DNA from: Deltaproteobacteria bacterium
GTDB taxonomy: Bacteria > Desulfobacterota > Binatia > Binatales > Binataceae
Assembly (NCBI GenBank): GCA_021780225.1
Contig: JAJXZF010000069.1
Span: 17,933-81,932 of the forward strand
Direction: 5' to 3'
Length of the DNA: 64,000 bases
The first letter of the stretch is position 1. The number at the start of each line of letters is the position of its first letter. Positions 41,586 through 52,000 of the stretch are shown piece after piece. The position numbers and the translations under genes are program-made. The notes under the pieces are model-generated. The model was not told the DNA's origin. It saw nothing but the letters and a program-made list of their open reading frames with translations, and made no database searches.

Positions 41586-43160
41586 GTGGCAAGCGGTCCA
41601 ACCCTTGATTCATTCCGCGACATCTTTCTGTCGCATCGATCGACTAACAAGGATTTCGTCCGGCGTCTTGCCGCGGATATAGAGTCCGCATTGTTCAACG
41701 GACATCTCCTTCGCACTTGGGTGGATGAAGCCGAGATCGGGCCGGGCCAGAGCGTCACGGGTATGATCAATGACGGGCTCGAGAACAGCCGTTTCATCGG
41801 CTTCGTCCTCTCACCCTATTACTTCGAGAGCGCGAGCGGGTGGACCGATGCGGAGTGGCATGCAGCCGTGTATTCTGATCCCGATAACCGCCGGTCGAGA
41901 CTTCTTCCTTTGCTGGCTGCCGACTGCCCCTACATCCCCGCATTGCTTCGACATCTGAAATGCATTGATTTGCGCGCGCATCACTACACGCAGGGTCTCA
42001 AAGAGCTCCTGACCGTGCTGCGGAATGAACCAGTTCCACGACCCACGGTCTATCACGGCCAACTCATCACCACCGACCAGAAGATCGCCCGTTCTACCCT
42101 CGTCGCCGAGCGCGCTGTCCCGCAGTCATTTCCGGATCTCGTATCAGAGCGTCTCTACTGTAACTTGCTTCCGATCGAGCACCTTCCGAGCTACGTGTAC
42201 AGCGCGCCGATCGCTAACTCTCTGATCAAGACCAGGAAGGATCGCTCCACCGCCTTGCCCTCAAAGGAGGCGATCAAAGCCGCGATCCGGAGCGCCCAGG
42301 CCGACAACCCCGAACAAGCCCGATTCATGCCCGCTTTTCGCCTCTTCGAAGACAGACTTTTTACCTTTCACGACCTAGAGTCTCCGGACAACCCACTCGC
42401 TCCGGTCATCGAGGACGGAGAGGTCGAGCCGCTGAATAGCAAGGACTTTATCGCGGAAGAAGAAAACCGCAAGCTTCTCACGTCCCTGTTGAACATGGCG
42501 CTCACCCGACATGTTGGCCGGCTTGGACTAGTCATAGACGACACCAAGCATGACCGGTTCTTTTTTTCCGAAGACAACGGTGGTCCTCGCGTCATCAGGT
42601 GGGCCCCTCTCAAGAGGATGGTTTCCCGCACTGTGGCCAAGCCGATGATGAATGGGGAGCGCGTCTTGTTCTGGCGACATCTCGGCGCTTACCTGAAGAT
42701 CACCTTCCTCGCGAATAAGTTCTACGTTCAAATCGCTCCGACTTGGGTCATCACGTCCGACGGCCAGCACGCAAGCGGCGGGCCTGACATTGGTAGGAGA
42801 GTCATCAAATGGACCGGACCTGAACGAAATCTCCACTTGCTCTATCATGTCCGCTTTTGGACGAGCGTCTTGCGCAATCGCCCGGGAGGCCCCATCTTCG
42901 TGCGTGCCGGCGATCAGTCAATCGAGATATCGTCGTTTCCGGCCTTCATCCAACAGTCCTATGGGATAGGTGGTGACAGAAGGGATCTCTTACGCATCCT
43001 CGACCGAACCGCCTCATCTATCGAACAGGACGAGGAAGAAAAAGTTGATGAGGCCGTCACGGTAGGACTTGCTGCCTTGGATCACGCTGCTGGACAAAAC
43101 GACGAAGACGAAGATGACGGCATCGTTCTCGATGATGACGAGGAGGATAAGGCCGAGTGA
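41586..43160 (+). CDS. TIR-APAZ protein of a SPARTA-type defence pair
   Basis: This 524-aa protein starts at a GTG preceded by a GGAGGAGG tract. The TIR domain (about 10-150) shows DIFLSHRSTNKDFV, WVDEAEIGPGQSV and SGWTDAEWHAA, whose Glu90 is the expected NAD-cleaving residue. The central and C-terminal parts (LYCNLLPIEHLPSYVYSAP, KITFLANKFYVQIAPTWVIT, LLYHVRFWTSVLRN) match the APAZ domain of short-Argonaute partners. The last 40 residues are an acidic tail (NDEDEDDGIVLDDDEEDKAE). In SPARTA, guide-RNA/target-DNA binding by the pAgo triggers TIR to degrade NAD(P)+ and kill the cell. The stop overlaps the pAgo start (GTGA). Confidence 0.85.
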   Translation: MASGPTLDSFRDIFLSHRSTNKDFVRRLAADIESALFNGHLLRTWVDEAEIGPGQSVTGMINDGLENSRFIGFVLSPYYFESASGWTDAEWHAAVYSDPDNRRSRLLPLLAADCPYIPALLRHLKCIDLRAHHYTQGLKELLTVLRNEPVPRPTVYHGQLITTDQKIARSTLVAERAVPQSFPDLVSERLYCNLLPIEHLPSYVYSAPIANSLIKTRKDRSTALPSKEAIKAAIRSAQADNPEQARFMPAFRLFEDRLFTFHDLESPDNPLAPVIEDGEVEPLNSKDFIAEEENRKLLTSLLNMALTRHVGRLGLVIDDTKHDRFFFSEDNGGPRVIRWAPLKRMVSRTVAKPMMNGERVLFWRHLGAYLKITFLANKFYVQIAPTWVITSDGQHASGGPDIGRRVIKWTGPERNLHLLYHVRFWTSVLRNRPGGPIFVRAGDQSIEISSFPAFIQQSYGIGGDRRDLLRILDRTASSIEQDEEEKVDEAVTVGLAALDHAAGQNDEDEDDGIVLDDDEEDKAE

Positions 43161-44737
43161 ACCTTCCGCGACGTCATCGAAGACAGCCTGCGCGGTTGCC
43201 AAATTTCGAGTCTGGAATCCTCGCCGAGCCCTTGCTCGCCTTTGGGGGTCGTCACGAACATGTGGAACCGAAGACAGGACTGAGTCTCTACGGCCCGTAT
43301 AGCCTCATCGGGCAGGCCCGTCCCACACCCAGCGCAGTGATCGTCGGCACCGTGGGACCAGCCTCCATGATCGCTGATGCAGAAGCTTGGCTAAGCGCGT
43401 GTCGCGGGCTACTCAAAAACGACGGCCGTCAACCTTTTCTTTACCCTCATTTTCCCGGCTTCAACTCTGAACCGCCCTTTCAATGCGAGCTGGTCTACGG
43501 AGACACTTGGCGCGAGGCGATTAAGGCTGAAGCCTTTAAGGACGTCCTTGGCCTAAGCAACTTTTACGATCGAGTCAAACGAGTCGTCCAACTATATGTT
43601 CGAGCCATAGAAGTGCTAGCAGGACGAGAACCATCGCCGGACGTAGTCTTATGCTGCATCCCGCAGGACGTGGTGGATACCTGCACCGTGCGTAGGTCCA
43701 AGACGGGCGAGGAACGACGAATTCGAATGACCAGATCGGAAAAACTCGCCCGTGAAGCCATCGGCAGAGGTCAAGGCTTCCTCTTTGCCGAAATGGACCC
43801 CTCACTGGGGATCGAAGACGAGGAGTCCGGACACCAGAACCTCCGCAGAGGCTTGAAGGCCGAGTCGATGCAGTTCGGCATTCCAACTCAGCTCGTATGG
43901 CCAAAAACTCTGAGGCTCGTTCAATGCAATTCCGCTCCCGGCGAAAGAGAAGTGCAGGACATTGCCACACGAGCTTGGAACTTCACCACAGCACTCCATC
44001 ACAAGGCCGGTGGATCACCATGGCGTCTAGCCGAAATCGAAGAAGGAACATGCTTTGTTGGTGTGTCGTTCTATCGAGAGATCCTTGCCGCCGATCCCCG
44101 GTTGCGAACCAGCATGGCACAGGCTTTTACCTCAGCCGGTGACGGCTACGTTCTTCGTGGCAGTTCGTTCGAGTGGGATCCTTCGAGACAAAAGTCGCCT
44201 CACCTCAATCACGGCCTCGCCGCAAGCCTAATGAGAGACGTTATCGATCTCTACAAGCGGCAGAATCGCGACAGCCTGCCGCGAAGGATCGTCGTGCATA
44301 AGAGTTCTCGATTTTGGGATGAAGAGCTTTCGGGATTTGAGGATGCCTGCAAGAGCATTCCGCGTAAGGATTTTGTTGCGCTCGGCTCCCGGGGGCTTCA
44401 GTTCTACCGAACGGGCGATTACCCCGCTCTGCGGGGAACTTACGTCAGGTTCAGCGATTCGGACTTCTTGCTATACACTTCCGGATATATCCCTTTCCTG
44501 AGAACCTATCCGGGCGCGCGTGTGCCGAGGCCGTTAGAAATCCTAGAACATGTCGGAGACAGCCCATGGAACGTCGTGCTCCAGGAAATTCTGGCCCTTA
44601 CCAAAATGAACTGGAACACAGCTGATTTCGCCTGCCGCGATCCCATCACTGTCGCCTTTTCGCGCAGAGTTGGCGAAATCCTCGCCGAAGTCCCGGCAAA
44701 TTCCAGCATACGCCACGAGTACAAGTTCTATATGTGA
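43157..44737 (+). CDS. Short prokaryotic Argonaute (MID-PIWI, catalytically inactive)
   Basis: This 526-aa protein has no N or PAZ domain, as expected of short pAgos. ILAEPLLAFGGRHEHVEPKT and GLSLYGPYSL open it. The MID region includes NLRRGLKAESMQFGIPTQLV. PIWI follows with FVGVSFYREI, ALRGTYVRF and LTKMNWNTADFACRDPITVA. The first catalytic Asp position reads VGVSFY and the third (VVHKSS) also lacks Asp, so no slicer activity is expected. It starts at a GTG overlapping the TIR-APAZ stop, with GAGGATAAGG upstream, so the two are coupled. It would bind a guide and activate the TIR protein. Confidence 0.88.
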   Translation: MNLPRRHRRQPARLPNFESGILAEPLLAFGGRHEHVEPKTGLSLYGPYSLIGQARPTPSAVIVGTVGPASMIADAEAWLSACRGLLKNDGRQPFLYPHFPGFNSEPPFQCELVYGDTWREAIKAEAFKDVLGLSNFYDRVKRVVQLYVRAIEVLAGREPSPDVVLCCIPQDVVDTCTVRRSKTGEERRIRMTRSEKLAREAIGRGQGFLFAEMDPSLGIEDEESGHQNLRRGLKAESMQFGIPTQLVWPKTLRLVQCNSAPGEREVQDIATRAWNFTTALHHKAGGSPWRLAEIEEGTCFVGVSFYREILAADPRLRTSMAQAFTSAGDGYVLRGSSFEWDPSRQKSPHLNHGLAASLMRDVIDLYKRQNRDSLPRRIVVHKSSRFWDEELSGFEDACKSIPRKDFVALGSRGLQFYRTGDYPALRGTYVRFSDSDFLLYTSGYIPFLRTYPGARVPRPLEILEHVGDSPWNVVLQEILALTKMNWNTADFACRDPITVAFSRRVGEILAEVPANSSIRHEYKFYM

Positions 44738-44822
44738 ATGAAACGCCAATTTGCTGCGTAGGAAACAGAAGCGCTCAGCCACACAAGGAAACTCTGAGAA
44801 AGCGAGCATAAGCAGATTTAAG

Positions 44823-47800
44823 ATGGCGCCACGCGTTTACCCATGGAAGCGATATTGGACCCCGCGAACTGCCAGGCTCGACCTGTCTGATAATGGCTAT
44901 TTGAGTGATCCGGAGACCGAATATGGGCGGTTACTAAACTCGGAATTAGCGCTCTTCCCGGAGATTGCCAGCAAACACTGCTTGGTACTCCTCGGAGAGC
45001 CCGGCATCGGCAAAACCGCGACGCTCCGCCTCGAGTCCGAGCGACACAAAGAGACTGCGGTTCGCGATGGAGATCAACTCTGCGATTTTATTGACCTGCG
45101 CGCATATGGCGATGAACGCCGACTCATCGATCGCCTGTTTGAGAGTCCAACCGCCCGACAATGGAAAGCCGGGGCCCAGCGGCTGCACCTCTTCCTGGAT
45201 AGCCTCGATGAATGCTTGCTCCGGATTGACACCATTGCCGCACTTTTGCCCGAGGAGCTGAGCAAACAACCGGTGGATCGGCTCTCACTTCGCATCGCGT
45301 GTCGCACGGCTGTCTGGCCTCTCCTGCTGGAAGAAGAACTGAAGAAATTGTGGTCGGAAGAGCAAATCGGTGTCTACGAACTTGCTCCGCTCAGACGGCG
45401 CGACGTCGAGGTAGCTGTCCAGGACGGCGCGATCGATCCCCAAGCGTTTTTTCGCGAGGTTGACCGCGCGGAGGCGGTTCCCTTCGCCGTAAAGCCGGTC
45501 ACACTCCTGATGCTCCTCACCGTCTATTCGCGTGACGGCGGTCTCCCCGGCGACAGATGGAGCCTATATGAAAGAGGGTGCAGACTTCTCGCCGAAGAAG
45601 CAAACCTCAGCCGCCTCGCGGCGCACAAGAAAGGCCGGCTTACAGCCGAGCAGCGCCTTGCTATAGCTGGCCGAGTAGCAGCCGTTACAGTGATTGCCAA
45701 CCGATACGCCGTCTGGACGAGCCCCGATCTTGGCGATGCGCCGCCAGAGGATGTCCAACTGGCTGATTTCGCCGGAGGCACAGAAAACGTGAGTGGAAAC
45801 GCGCTCGCGATTGGTCACGAGGAAATCCAGGAGACGCTCGACACCGGTCTGTACACGAGCCGCGGACCGGGTCGTTTAGGATGGGCTCATCAGACTTATG
45901 CGGAGTTCTTGGCCGCGCGCTACTTGACCCAGCATGATCTCACGCTGGCACAAATCCTGGGCCTGATCCGCCATCCGAGCGGAAAACTTGTGCCCCAACT
46001 CCACGAACTGTCGGCTTGGCTCGCAACCAGCCGCGACGACGTCTTTGCCGAAGTTCTCTCCTCCGACCCTGAAGTACTGCTTCGCAGCGACGTGGCCGGC
46101 ACCGATGAAGCAACGCGGGCAAAACTCACCGATTCACTGCTTGCGGCGCTCGACTCCCAGAAACTCCATGACACGTCGTTGGACCTCGTCAGGCACTACG
46201 GAAAGCTGGCGCATGGCAATCTCGCGGCGCAGCTCCGACCCTATATCGTCAACCTCAACAAAGGTTTGATCGTTCGCAGGGTGGCCATCCTGATCGCGAA
46301 GCAATGCCGCGAGAAGGCCCTTTCGCAAGATCTGCTGAGCATAGCCTTCGACGAAAACGACGATGAGCACATTCGGTCACTCGCGATAATCGCTCTTGGC
46401 GAGTGCGCAGACGAGGACGTGAGGGCTGCGCTGAAGCCACTGGTAATTCATCCCAGCCCACCGGATACCCAGGACGAAATTAAAGGCTGCGCGCTCACAT
46501 TGTTATGGCCGAAGCACCTGACGGCGTCCGAGCTTTTTGCCGCACTGACCCCGTCAAGACGGCCCGAAGTCTTCGGAACCTATCGCACCTTCATTAGCAC
46601 CCATGTAGCGCCGCACCTCAGGCCGGACGATCTGCCGCATGCGCTCGCTTGGGTACAGAAGCTTGAGACTGGGCCATCGCCCCAGGCATTCACTCGCGAC
46701 TTCGAGATGGCGGCGCTTGCCGACCAAATCGTGTTAGCGGCGATTGAGCATTTGACACAACCAGTCGTCACACGAGCCCTGGTCGGCGTCCTGATGCAGC
46801 GGTTCCGGTCGTACTACTGGTCCGCGTATCCCGACAATGGCAGACGGTTTGACGTAGCTCTGAAACAATCCGCAGACCGGCGCCACCTTCTTATAGACGC
46901 CTTGACACCCGAGATGAAGGCTGAGCGTCGAGACGCCGTGCTGGTCTCGCGCCTCCTGACGCATGAGGATTTGCCGTGGCTCGTTGAGCAGGTTCTCCGA
47001 TATGCCGCTACTGATGAGACTCGCGCTCGTACTTTTGCAGTGCTAGCTGGAGTCGCTCCCATGGTCATCGACGATACCAAGACCTTCGAGGTGCTCTACG
47101 AGGCTTCGCAACGGAGTCCGCTCATCGCCGAGCAGTTTGCTTGGCTTCTGAATCCGGTTGACCTCGAATCGGAGAAAGCGGCCGAGATCAGGCAATATTA
47201 TGAAGCTTCCCGGCATCAGCCAAAAACATCTGCTAAAATGGATCCCTTACCCAGCGAACGAATCCTGCAATGTCTTGAAGAGCTTGAAGCTGGAAGTACC
47301 GAGGCATGGTGGCATCTGAATCACTGGATGCTCTTCGACTCGGACCGGCAGCACGTTGGTGATCTTGAGGCGGACCTCACGAAGACGCCAGGCTGGCGTG
47401 ACGCTGATGACCCCTTACATATTCGGCTAATTCGCGCCGCCGAAACATACTTGCGCAATGGCGACCCGGATAATGATCAATGGTTGGGCACTGACAATTT
47501 GCATCGACCGTCATTTGCCGGCTACCGGGCTTTCCGCCTGCTTTACACGGAAAGCCCGTCCGCGCTCGAAGCCTTGGACGGTACACTTTGGCGGCGTTGG
47601 GCCGCCGCCATCGTTGCCTATCCGACCGATAGCGATGAGCTCCCGATTCAGCAGGCGCTCATCGCCCTCGCTTATGCTCAGGTCCGCGATGACGTATTGC
47701 AAACATTCGACATCCTGGTCAAGCGCGCGATTGCTAAAGGCGAAGCCTCGTGGCTGCGCATTGAGCTCGACAAGCTCCGCTCTTGTCTGTCCGACGACGT

Positions 47801-49046
47801 ACTGAAATCTACCTTGCTCGGCATGCTCAATGATCCCGCACTCAACCCGGATCAGACCGGACCACTACTTGCTGAGCTTTTCAGGCGCCACCTGATTGAC
47901 GCCACAGAGTTCGTGAGGTCCTGCCTAAAGCCGCCACTCCCCGCTGAAGAAGCACCACGAAAGAGGGCGCTCGTCGCCGCCCGCGAACTCTTGCTGTCAA
48001 CCGAACGTCGAACGCTCGACGCAATTTGGCCAGCAATTGAATCGAACGATTCGTTCGGCGAAGCGCTGTTTCTCGATCTCGCTCAACAGGCCTTGGTTCC
48101 GTTGACGTCAGGCAGAATTCTCTCCAATCTCACCGAGCATGAACTTGCTAATTTTTTCCTATGGCTGGAGCATCACTTTCCGCGAAGCGCGGATCCCGAC
48201 CATCGTGGACAAGCACACGCGGTCGGTCCGCGGGAATCCGTCGCCCAGCTTCGCGATGCTGTCCTTCAGGTTCTTCAAGTCCGGGGAACCAACGACGCGG
48301 TCCAACAGCTACAACGAATAAAGCTTGCCCTGCCTGAATACAATTGGCTATACATCATAGTTCTCAACGCGCAGAACGAGATGCTACGTAAGACGTGGCT
48401 GCCCCCAAGTCCCGGCGAGATCCTGAGTCTCGCGCGCAGCTCGGACAACCGACTGATTGCGACTCCGACCGAGCTTCTCGACGTCTTATTCGAATCACTT
48501 GAACGGCTCCAACGCGAAGATCTCATGGGCGAAACGGGCCGCGCAAAGTTTCTCTGGAACGAAACACCGGAGCACAAGTGGAGGCCGAAGGACGAACCCT
48601 CCCTTTCGGATTACATCAAGGGCTTTCTACAGCGCGATTTGAAGGACCGCGGAATAATTGTGAACCGGGAAGTGGAAGTCTACCGGCCAGCTGGCTCAGG
48701 TAAAGGACCGGCAACGGACATCCACGTCGACATTATCGTGCCAAAGCCCCATGGCCAGCTTCACCTCAAAGTCGTCATTGAGGTGAAAGGCTGCTGGCAC
48801 TCCGCCCTGAAGACTTCGATACAGCCGCAACTTATCGAAAAGTACCTGCAGGGACCCGACTGTCAGCACGGCCTCTATCTCATTGTCTGGTTTGACCCTG
48901 ATAAGTGGGATGACGACGACTACCGCAGGAAGCAAGGTTCCGACTGGACGATCCACCACGCGCGCGAGTTCTTTACGAGCCAAGCGGCGCAGCACTCAAC
49001 CGCGGAGCGCACCATTCGCGCATTCGTTCTTGACGGCAGCTTTTGA
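44823..49046 (+). CDS. NACHT-like STAND NTPase with C-terminal PD-(D/E)XK nuclease
   Basis: This protein of about 1407 aa starts at ATG 44,823 (longer TTG at 44,751). GEPGIGKT (58-65) is Walker A and LHLFLDSLDE (121-130) is Walker B of the NACHT class. A winged helix and a long helical-repeat region follow (VRRVAILIAKQCREKALSQD; SLAIIALGECADEDVRAALK), likely the sensor. The C-terminus has IHVDIIVP (Asp1303) and VVIEVKGCW (Glu1320, Lys1322), the D...ExK signature, so DNA cleavage is the likely output. It begins 85 bp after the pAgo and may be co-transcribed. It converges with the helicase gene (50-bp gap). Confidence 0.8.
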   Translation: MAPRVYPWKRYWTPRTARLDLSDNGYLSDPETEYGRLLNSELALFPEIASKHCLVLLGEPGIGKTATLRLESERHKETAVRDGDQLCDFIDLRAYGDERRLIDRLFESPTARQWKAGAQRLHLFLDSLDECLLRIDTIAALLPEELSKQPVDRLSLRIACRTAVWPLLLEEELKKLWSEEQIGVYELAPLRRRDVEVAVQDGAIDPQAFFREVDRAEAVPFAVKPVTLLMLLTVYSRDGGLPGDRWSLYERGCRLLAEEANLSRLAAHKKGRLTAEQRLAIAGRVAAVTVIANRYAVWTSPDLGDAPPEDVQLADFAGGTENVSGNALAIGHEEIQETLDTGLYTSRGPGRLGWAHQTYAEFLAARYLTQHDLTLAQILGLIRHPSGKLVPQLHELSAWLATSRDDVFAEVLSSDPEVLLRSDVAGTDEATRAKLTDSLLAALDSQKLHDTSLDLVRHYGKLAHGNLAAQLRPYIVNLNKGLIVRRVAILIAKQCREKALSQDLLSIAFDENDDEHIRSLAIIALGECADEDVRAALKPLVIHPSPPDTQDEIKGCALTLLWPKHLTASELFAALTPSRRPEVFGTYRTFISTHVAPHLRPDDLPHALAWVQKLETGPSPQAFTRDFEMAALADQIVLAAIEHLTQPVVTRALVGVLMQRFRSYYWSAYPDNGRRFDVALKQSADRRHLLIDALTPEMKAERRDAVLVSRLLTHEDLPWLVEQVLRYAATDETRARTFAVLAGVAPMVIDDTKTFEVLYEASQRSPLIAEQFAWLLNPVDLESEKAAEIRQYYEASRHQPKTSAKMDPLPSERILQCLEELEAGSTEAWWHLNHWMLFDSDRQHVGDLEADLTKTPGWRDADDPLHIRLIRAAETYLRNGDPDNDQWLGTDNLHRPSFAGYRAFRLLYTESPSALEALDGTLWRRWAAAIVAYPTDSDELPIQQALIALAYAQVRDDVLQTFDILVKRAIAKGEASWLRIELDKLRSCLSDDVLKSTLLGMLNDPALNPDQTGPLLAELFRRHLIDATEFVRSCLKPPLPAEEAPRKRALVAARELLLSTERRTLDAIWPAIESNDSFGEALFLDLAQQALVPLTSGRILSNLTEHELANFFLWLEHHFPRSADPDHRGQAHAVGPRESVAQLRDAVLQVLQVRGTNDAVQQLQRIKLALPEYNWLYIIVLNAQNEMLRKTWLPPSPGEILSLARSSDNRLIATPTELLDVLFESLERLQREDLMGETGRAKFLWNETPEHKWRPKDEPSLSDYIKGFLQRDLKDRGIIVNREVEVYRPAGSGKGPATDIHVDIIVPKPHGQLHLKVVIEVKGCWHSALKTSIQPQLIEKYLQGPDCQHGLYLIVWFDPDKWDDDDYRRKQGSDWTIHHAREFFTSQAAQHSTAERTIRAFVLDGSF

Positions 49047-49096
49047 GCTGATCTCTCGCCCATCCAGGAAGTTTGGCGTCACTGCCGCCTACCGGA

Positions 49097-52000
49097 TCAA
49101 CTATCGAAAACGTCGGCCTGATGGACAATCTGCTCCGCGATCGGTGCGCCGTAGCCTATGGCGATCACACGGAACCCCTGGTTGGCGAGTTCGGTTCTGA
49201 GCGCCTGATCACGTTCGGCGCGCGGTGCGCTGTCATGATGAGGGCCATCAACGAAAATACAAACGCCTGGTAAGCCCCCGCGCGCGTAAAAAAAATCGAC
49301 CTGAACCGGCAAATCCTCCAGCGGTCGATACTGCGCGCGATCCGGCAGCCGGTAACTGCCTTCGTAAAGGAACTTCAGAAACTCGCGCTCGAAAGAGGAG
49401 ACGGGATCTACTCGTTCGAGCAGCCAGGCGTACTGTTCGTCGCGAGTCCGCTCCCGCGTTGCCGCGACCAGGCGCGCGGACTTCAGTTCCATGAGGAAGT
49501 TGTGAATCTGGCGACGGTCGATCAACCGGTGCTGGAGCTGATTCGAGAAACTCAGAAGGCAATCGTAACACGCGGCGCTACATCGTTTAGCCCAATCTCT
49601 GTTAGGCTCGCCCGTGTCGGCATCGTAATGGCAAAGCCGGAGGGCTTCCCGCGCGAGTTCGGCGAATGCGTCCGGGTTTTCGATCATTCGAGCCAAAACG
49701 CCGACGCCGCCTTCAGCCGCTTCCCACAGCATGATGGAGAGGTTCGTGCCCTGACCGATCAATTCGACCGCAATCTCCTGCTCCTCGACCTCGTAGATCA
49801 CCTGAATGGCTCGCTGGATCGCATATGCCAGCGTGGTCAAGACGTCCGCGCTGCGCTCTGAAGTGCGCGTCGGGCGCAGCAACAGGACATTGCGGCGCTC
49901 GAACACGCAGGGCTTGATGCCAGCTTCGACACTCTCACGCCGCTCAGCGCCATTTCCGCCGACATCGGCGGGATCACCGCCCAGCCATTCCCCGGTCTTG
50001 GAATCGATTACGAACCCGTTCCGATCTGCCGATCGTTTCCAGCAGTGGTTTATCCGCCAAAGCTCGGCTGACGGGATGATCACTGCCTCTAGTAGCGACG
50101 CTCCGCCGGATGCGTCGGCGACGGTTCCCTTCCGTTGGCTATCTGCACTCGTCATCCGAAAGTGCGTCGTGACGTAGTAACCTTCCCGCCGCCGTTCCTC
50201 TTCCTCCGATGAAATTCGAGCCCGCCGGCGTGCGCGCACGATCGCGACGTTGAAGAGTTTCTGCGGACGTTCCACATTGCCGCCTGAAAGCTCGGTTTTG
50301 CAGAAGGCGCAGTGCGAGTTAGCGATGTCGTTGTCGCGATGAATGTACCCGCAGTTGTTGCAGATGACCGCCTGACTCAGCCGCGATTCGAGACCGGTGG
50401 CGGGGAGCACTGCGTTATGGACCCGGTGAGTTTCGCCTTCATGGTAGATGAAGCTGCCGGGACCAAACTCCGTAAGGCCGAGGAAACGCGGCCGGTCAAT
50501 TACTTCGGTGCTATCTCCGCTCCGCACAAAAGCCCGCACGGGGAGGCGTGGAAAATTGTAGCCGGGTATGAAGCCCTGGTTGGCGAGATAACGGTACGGA
50601 TAGAAATCGGCCTCCATCGACTCACCGCGATTGAGCAACAGCTCAATTTCCCGGCGCGCGTCCTGTTCGGCGCGCCACGCCTCGTCCCGTTCCTTTTTCG
50701 GCTTGGGCTTCGGATCGTCGATCCGCTTGCGCGCCTCATCGCGTTGCTTTGTCGCTGCGCGGTACAATTCGCGCCACGCATCGAAAGCCTTATTGAACTG
50801 ATCGGCGCTCGCGTGGAGCACTTCCTCCACCCATTTTTCGGAATACCATGGAGCCGAGGTAAGCACGGGGCCAACCGCTTTGGCCACTGCCCGCGCCGCA
50901 GTGACGGCAGCTTCTTTAGCCGTATCGGACAGCGCAAGCGACGCTTCGATGTCAGCCTGTAAGGGGAGCGCTTCGTTGGTAAAGTCAAGAACTTCCGCGA
51001 TCGAACGACCGAGCGAGATCGAAGTGTGCGCCAACCAGAGCGAATGCAGATGAGCCTCGATCAGTTCCTGATTCGCGAGATCGAAACGGGGCCGCGCGAC
51101 CGATCCTTCGATCATTTTGTCACGCCCGCGGAAAAAGTATTGGTCGTGAGCGTTGCCTTGGCTGCTGAACGCGAGAATCAGAGCTGGCTGCCCACCTCGA
51201 CCGGCACGTCCGCTGCGCTGCGCATAGTTCGCCGGCGTCGGCGGGAGGTTACGTAGATGAACCGTGTAGAGGTCGTGTATGTCGATGCCGAGTTCCATCG
51301 TCGGAGTGCAACACAGTACTGGCAGGCGGCCGTTTCGGAAGTTTTCTTCCCTCTCGATCCTTTTCTCGACACCGACGGCTCCGGTATGAGGTTGCGCGTG
51401 CAATCCGACGAGGGTCGCGGCTCGCTCGCGATATAGCCGATTGAAAAAGACGTTCGGCGGGCGCCGGGTCAAGTCGTGCCTACGCAGATGCAGATGGCGT
51501 GCGCGCACCGGATCAGGACCGGGAGCCTTGCCGCTTCCCTTCGCCCATCGGAGCGCCGCGCTGTTAATCTGAACGGCGCGCTCTTCGCCACGCCGGGTCA
51601 CAATCGTCAAAATATTGCCGCGTAGCACCGTGATGAGGCGGCTGACCACGGCCTCGACTTGTTCCGCCGAGAGGTCTTCTCCCCTTCCCAAGCCCCACGT
51701 GTGCCAATAACGCAGATAGCGCGCCAAGGCCGAGCGTTGGCCCAGGCGGATCCCATAACGATCGTTTGGTTCAGGCTCGACGCCCGATAGATAGGCAAGC
51801 CCGGCGGTGCGCGGATTGTCTCCGTCCTCGAAAATCCAAGGCTCACGCAGCAACTGCGTAGCGCGTTGAGCGAGAGAACGAATCTTATCCTGCTCGAGAG
51901 CCGCGGCGCTTATAACCAACGACCGCCTGAGATGATCCAGGAAGGCGCGCATCACGGCGCTTCGACGCTCGGGCCTGACCTCACCGATAACTGGCGCGCC

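Noticed and set aside
41586..43160. Thoeris or CBASS effector role for the TIR protein
   Set aside because: There is no ThsA or CD-NTase gene nearby, and the APAZ region with adjacent short pAgo fits SPARTA better.
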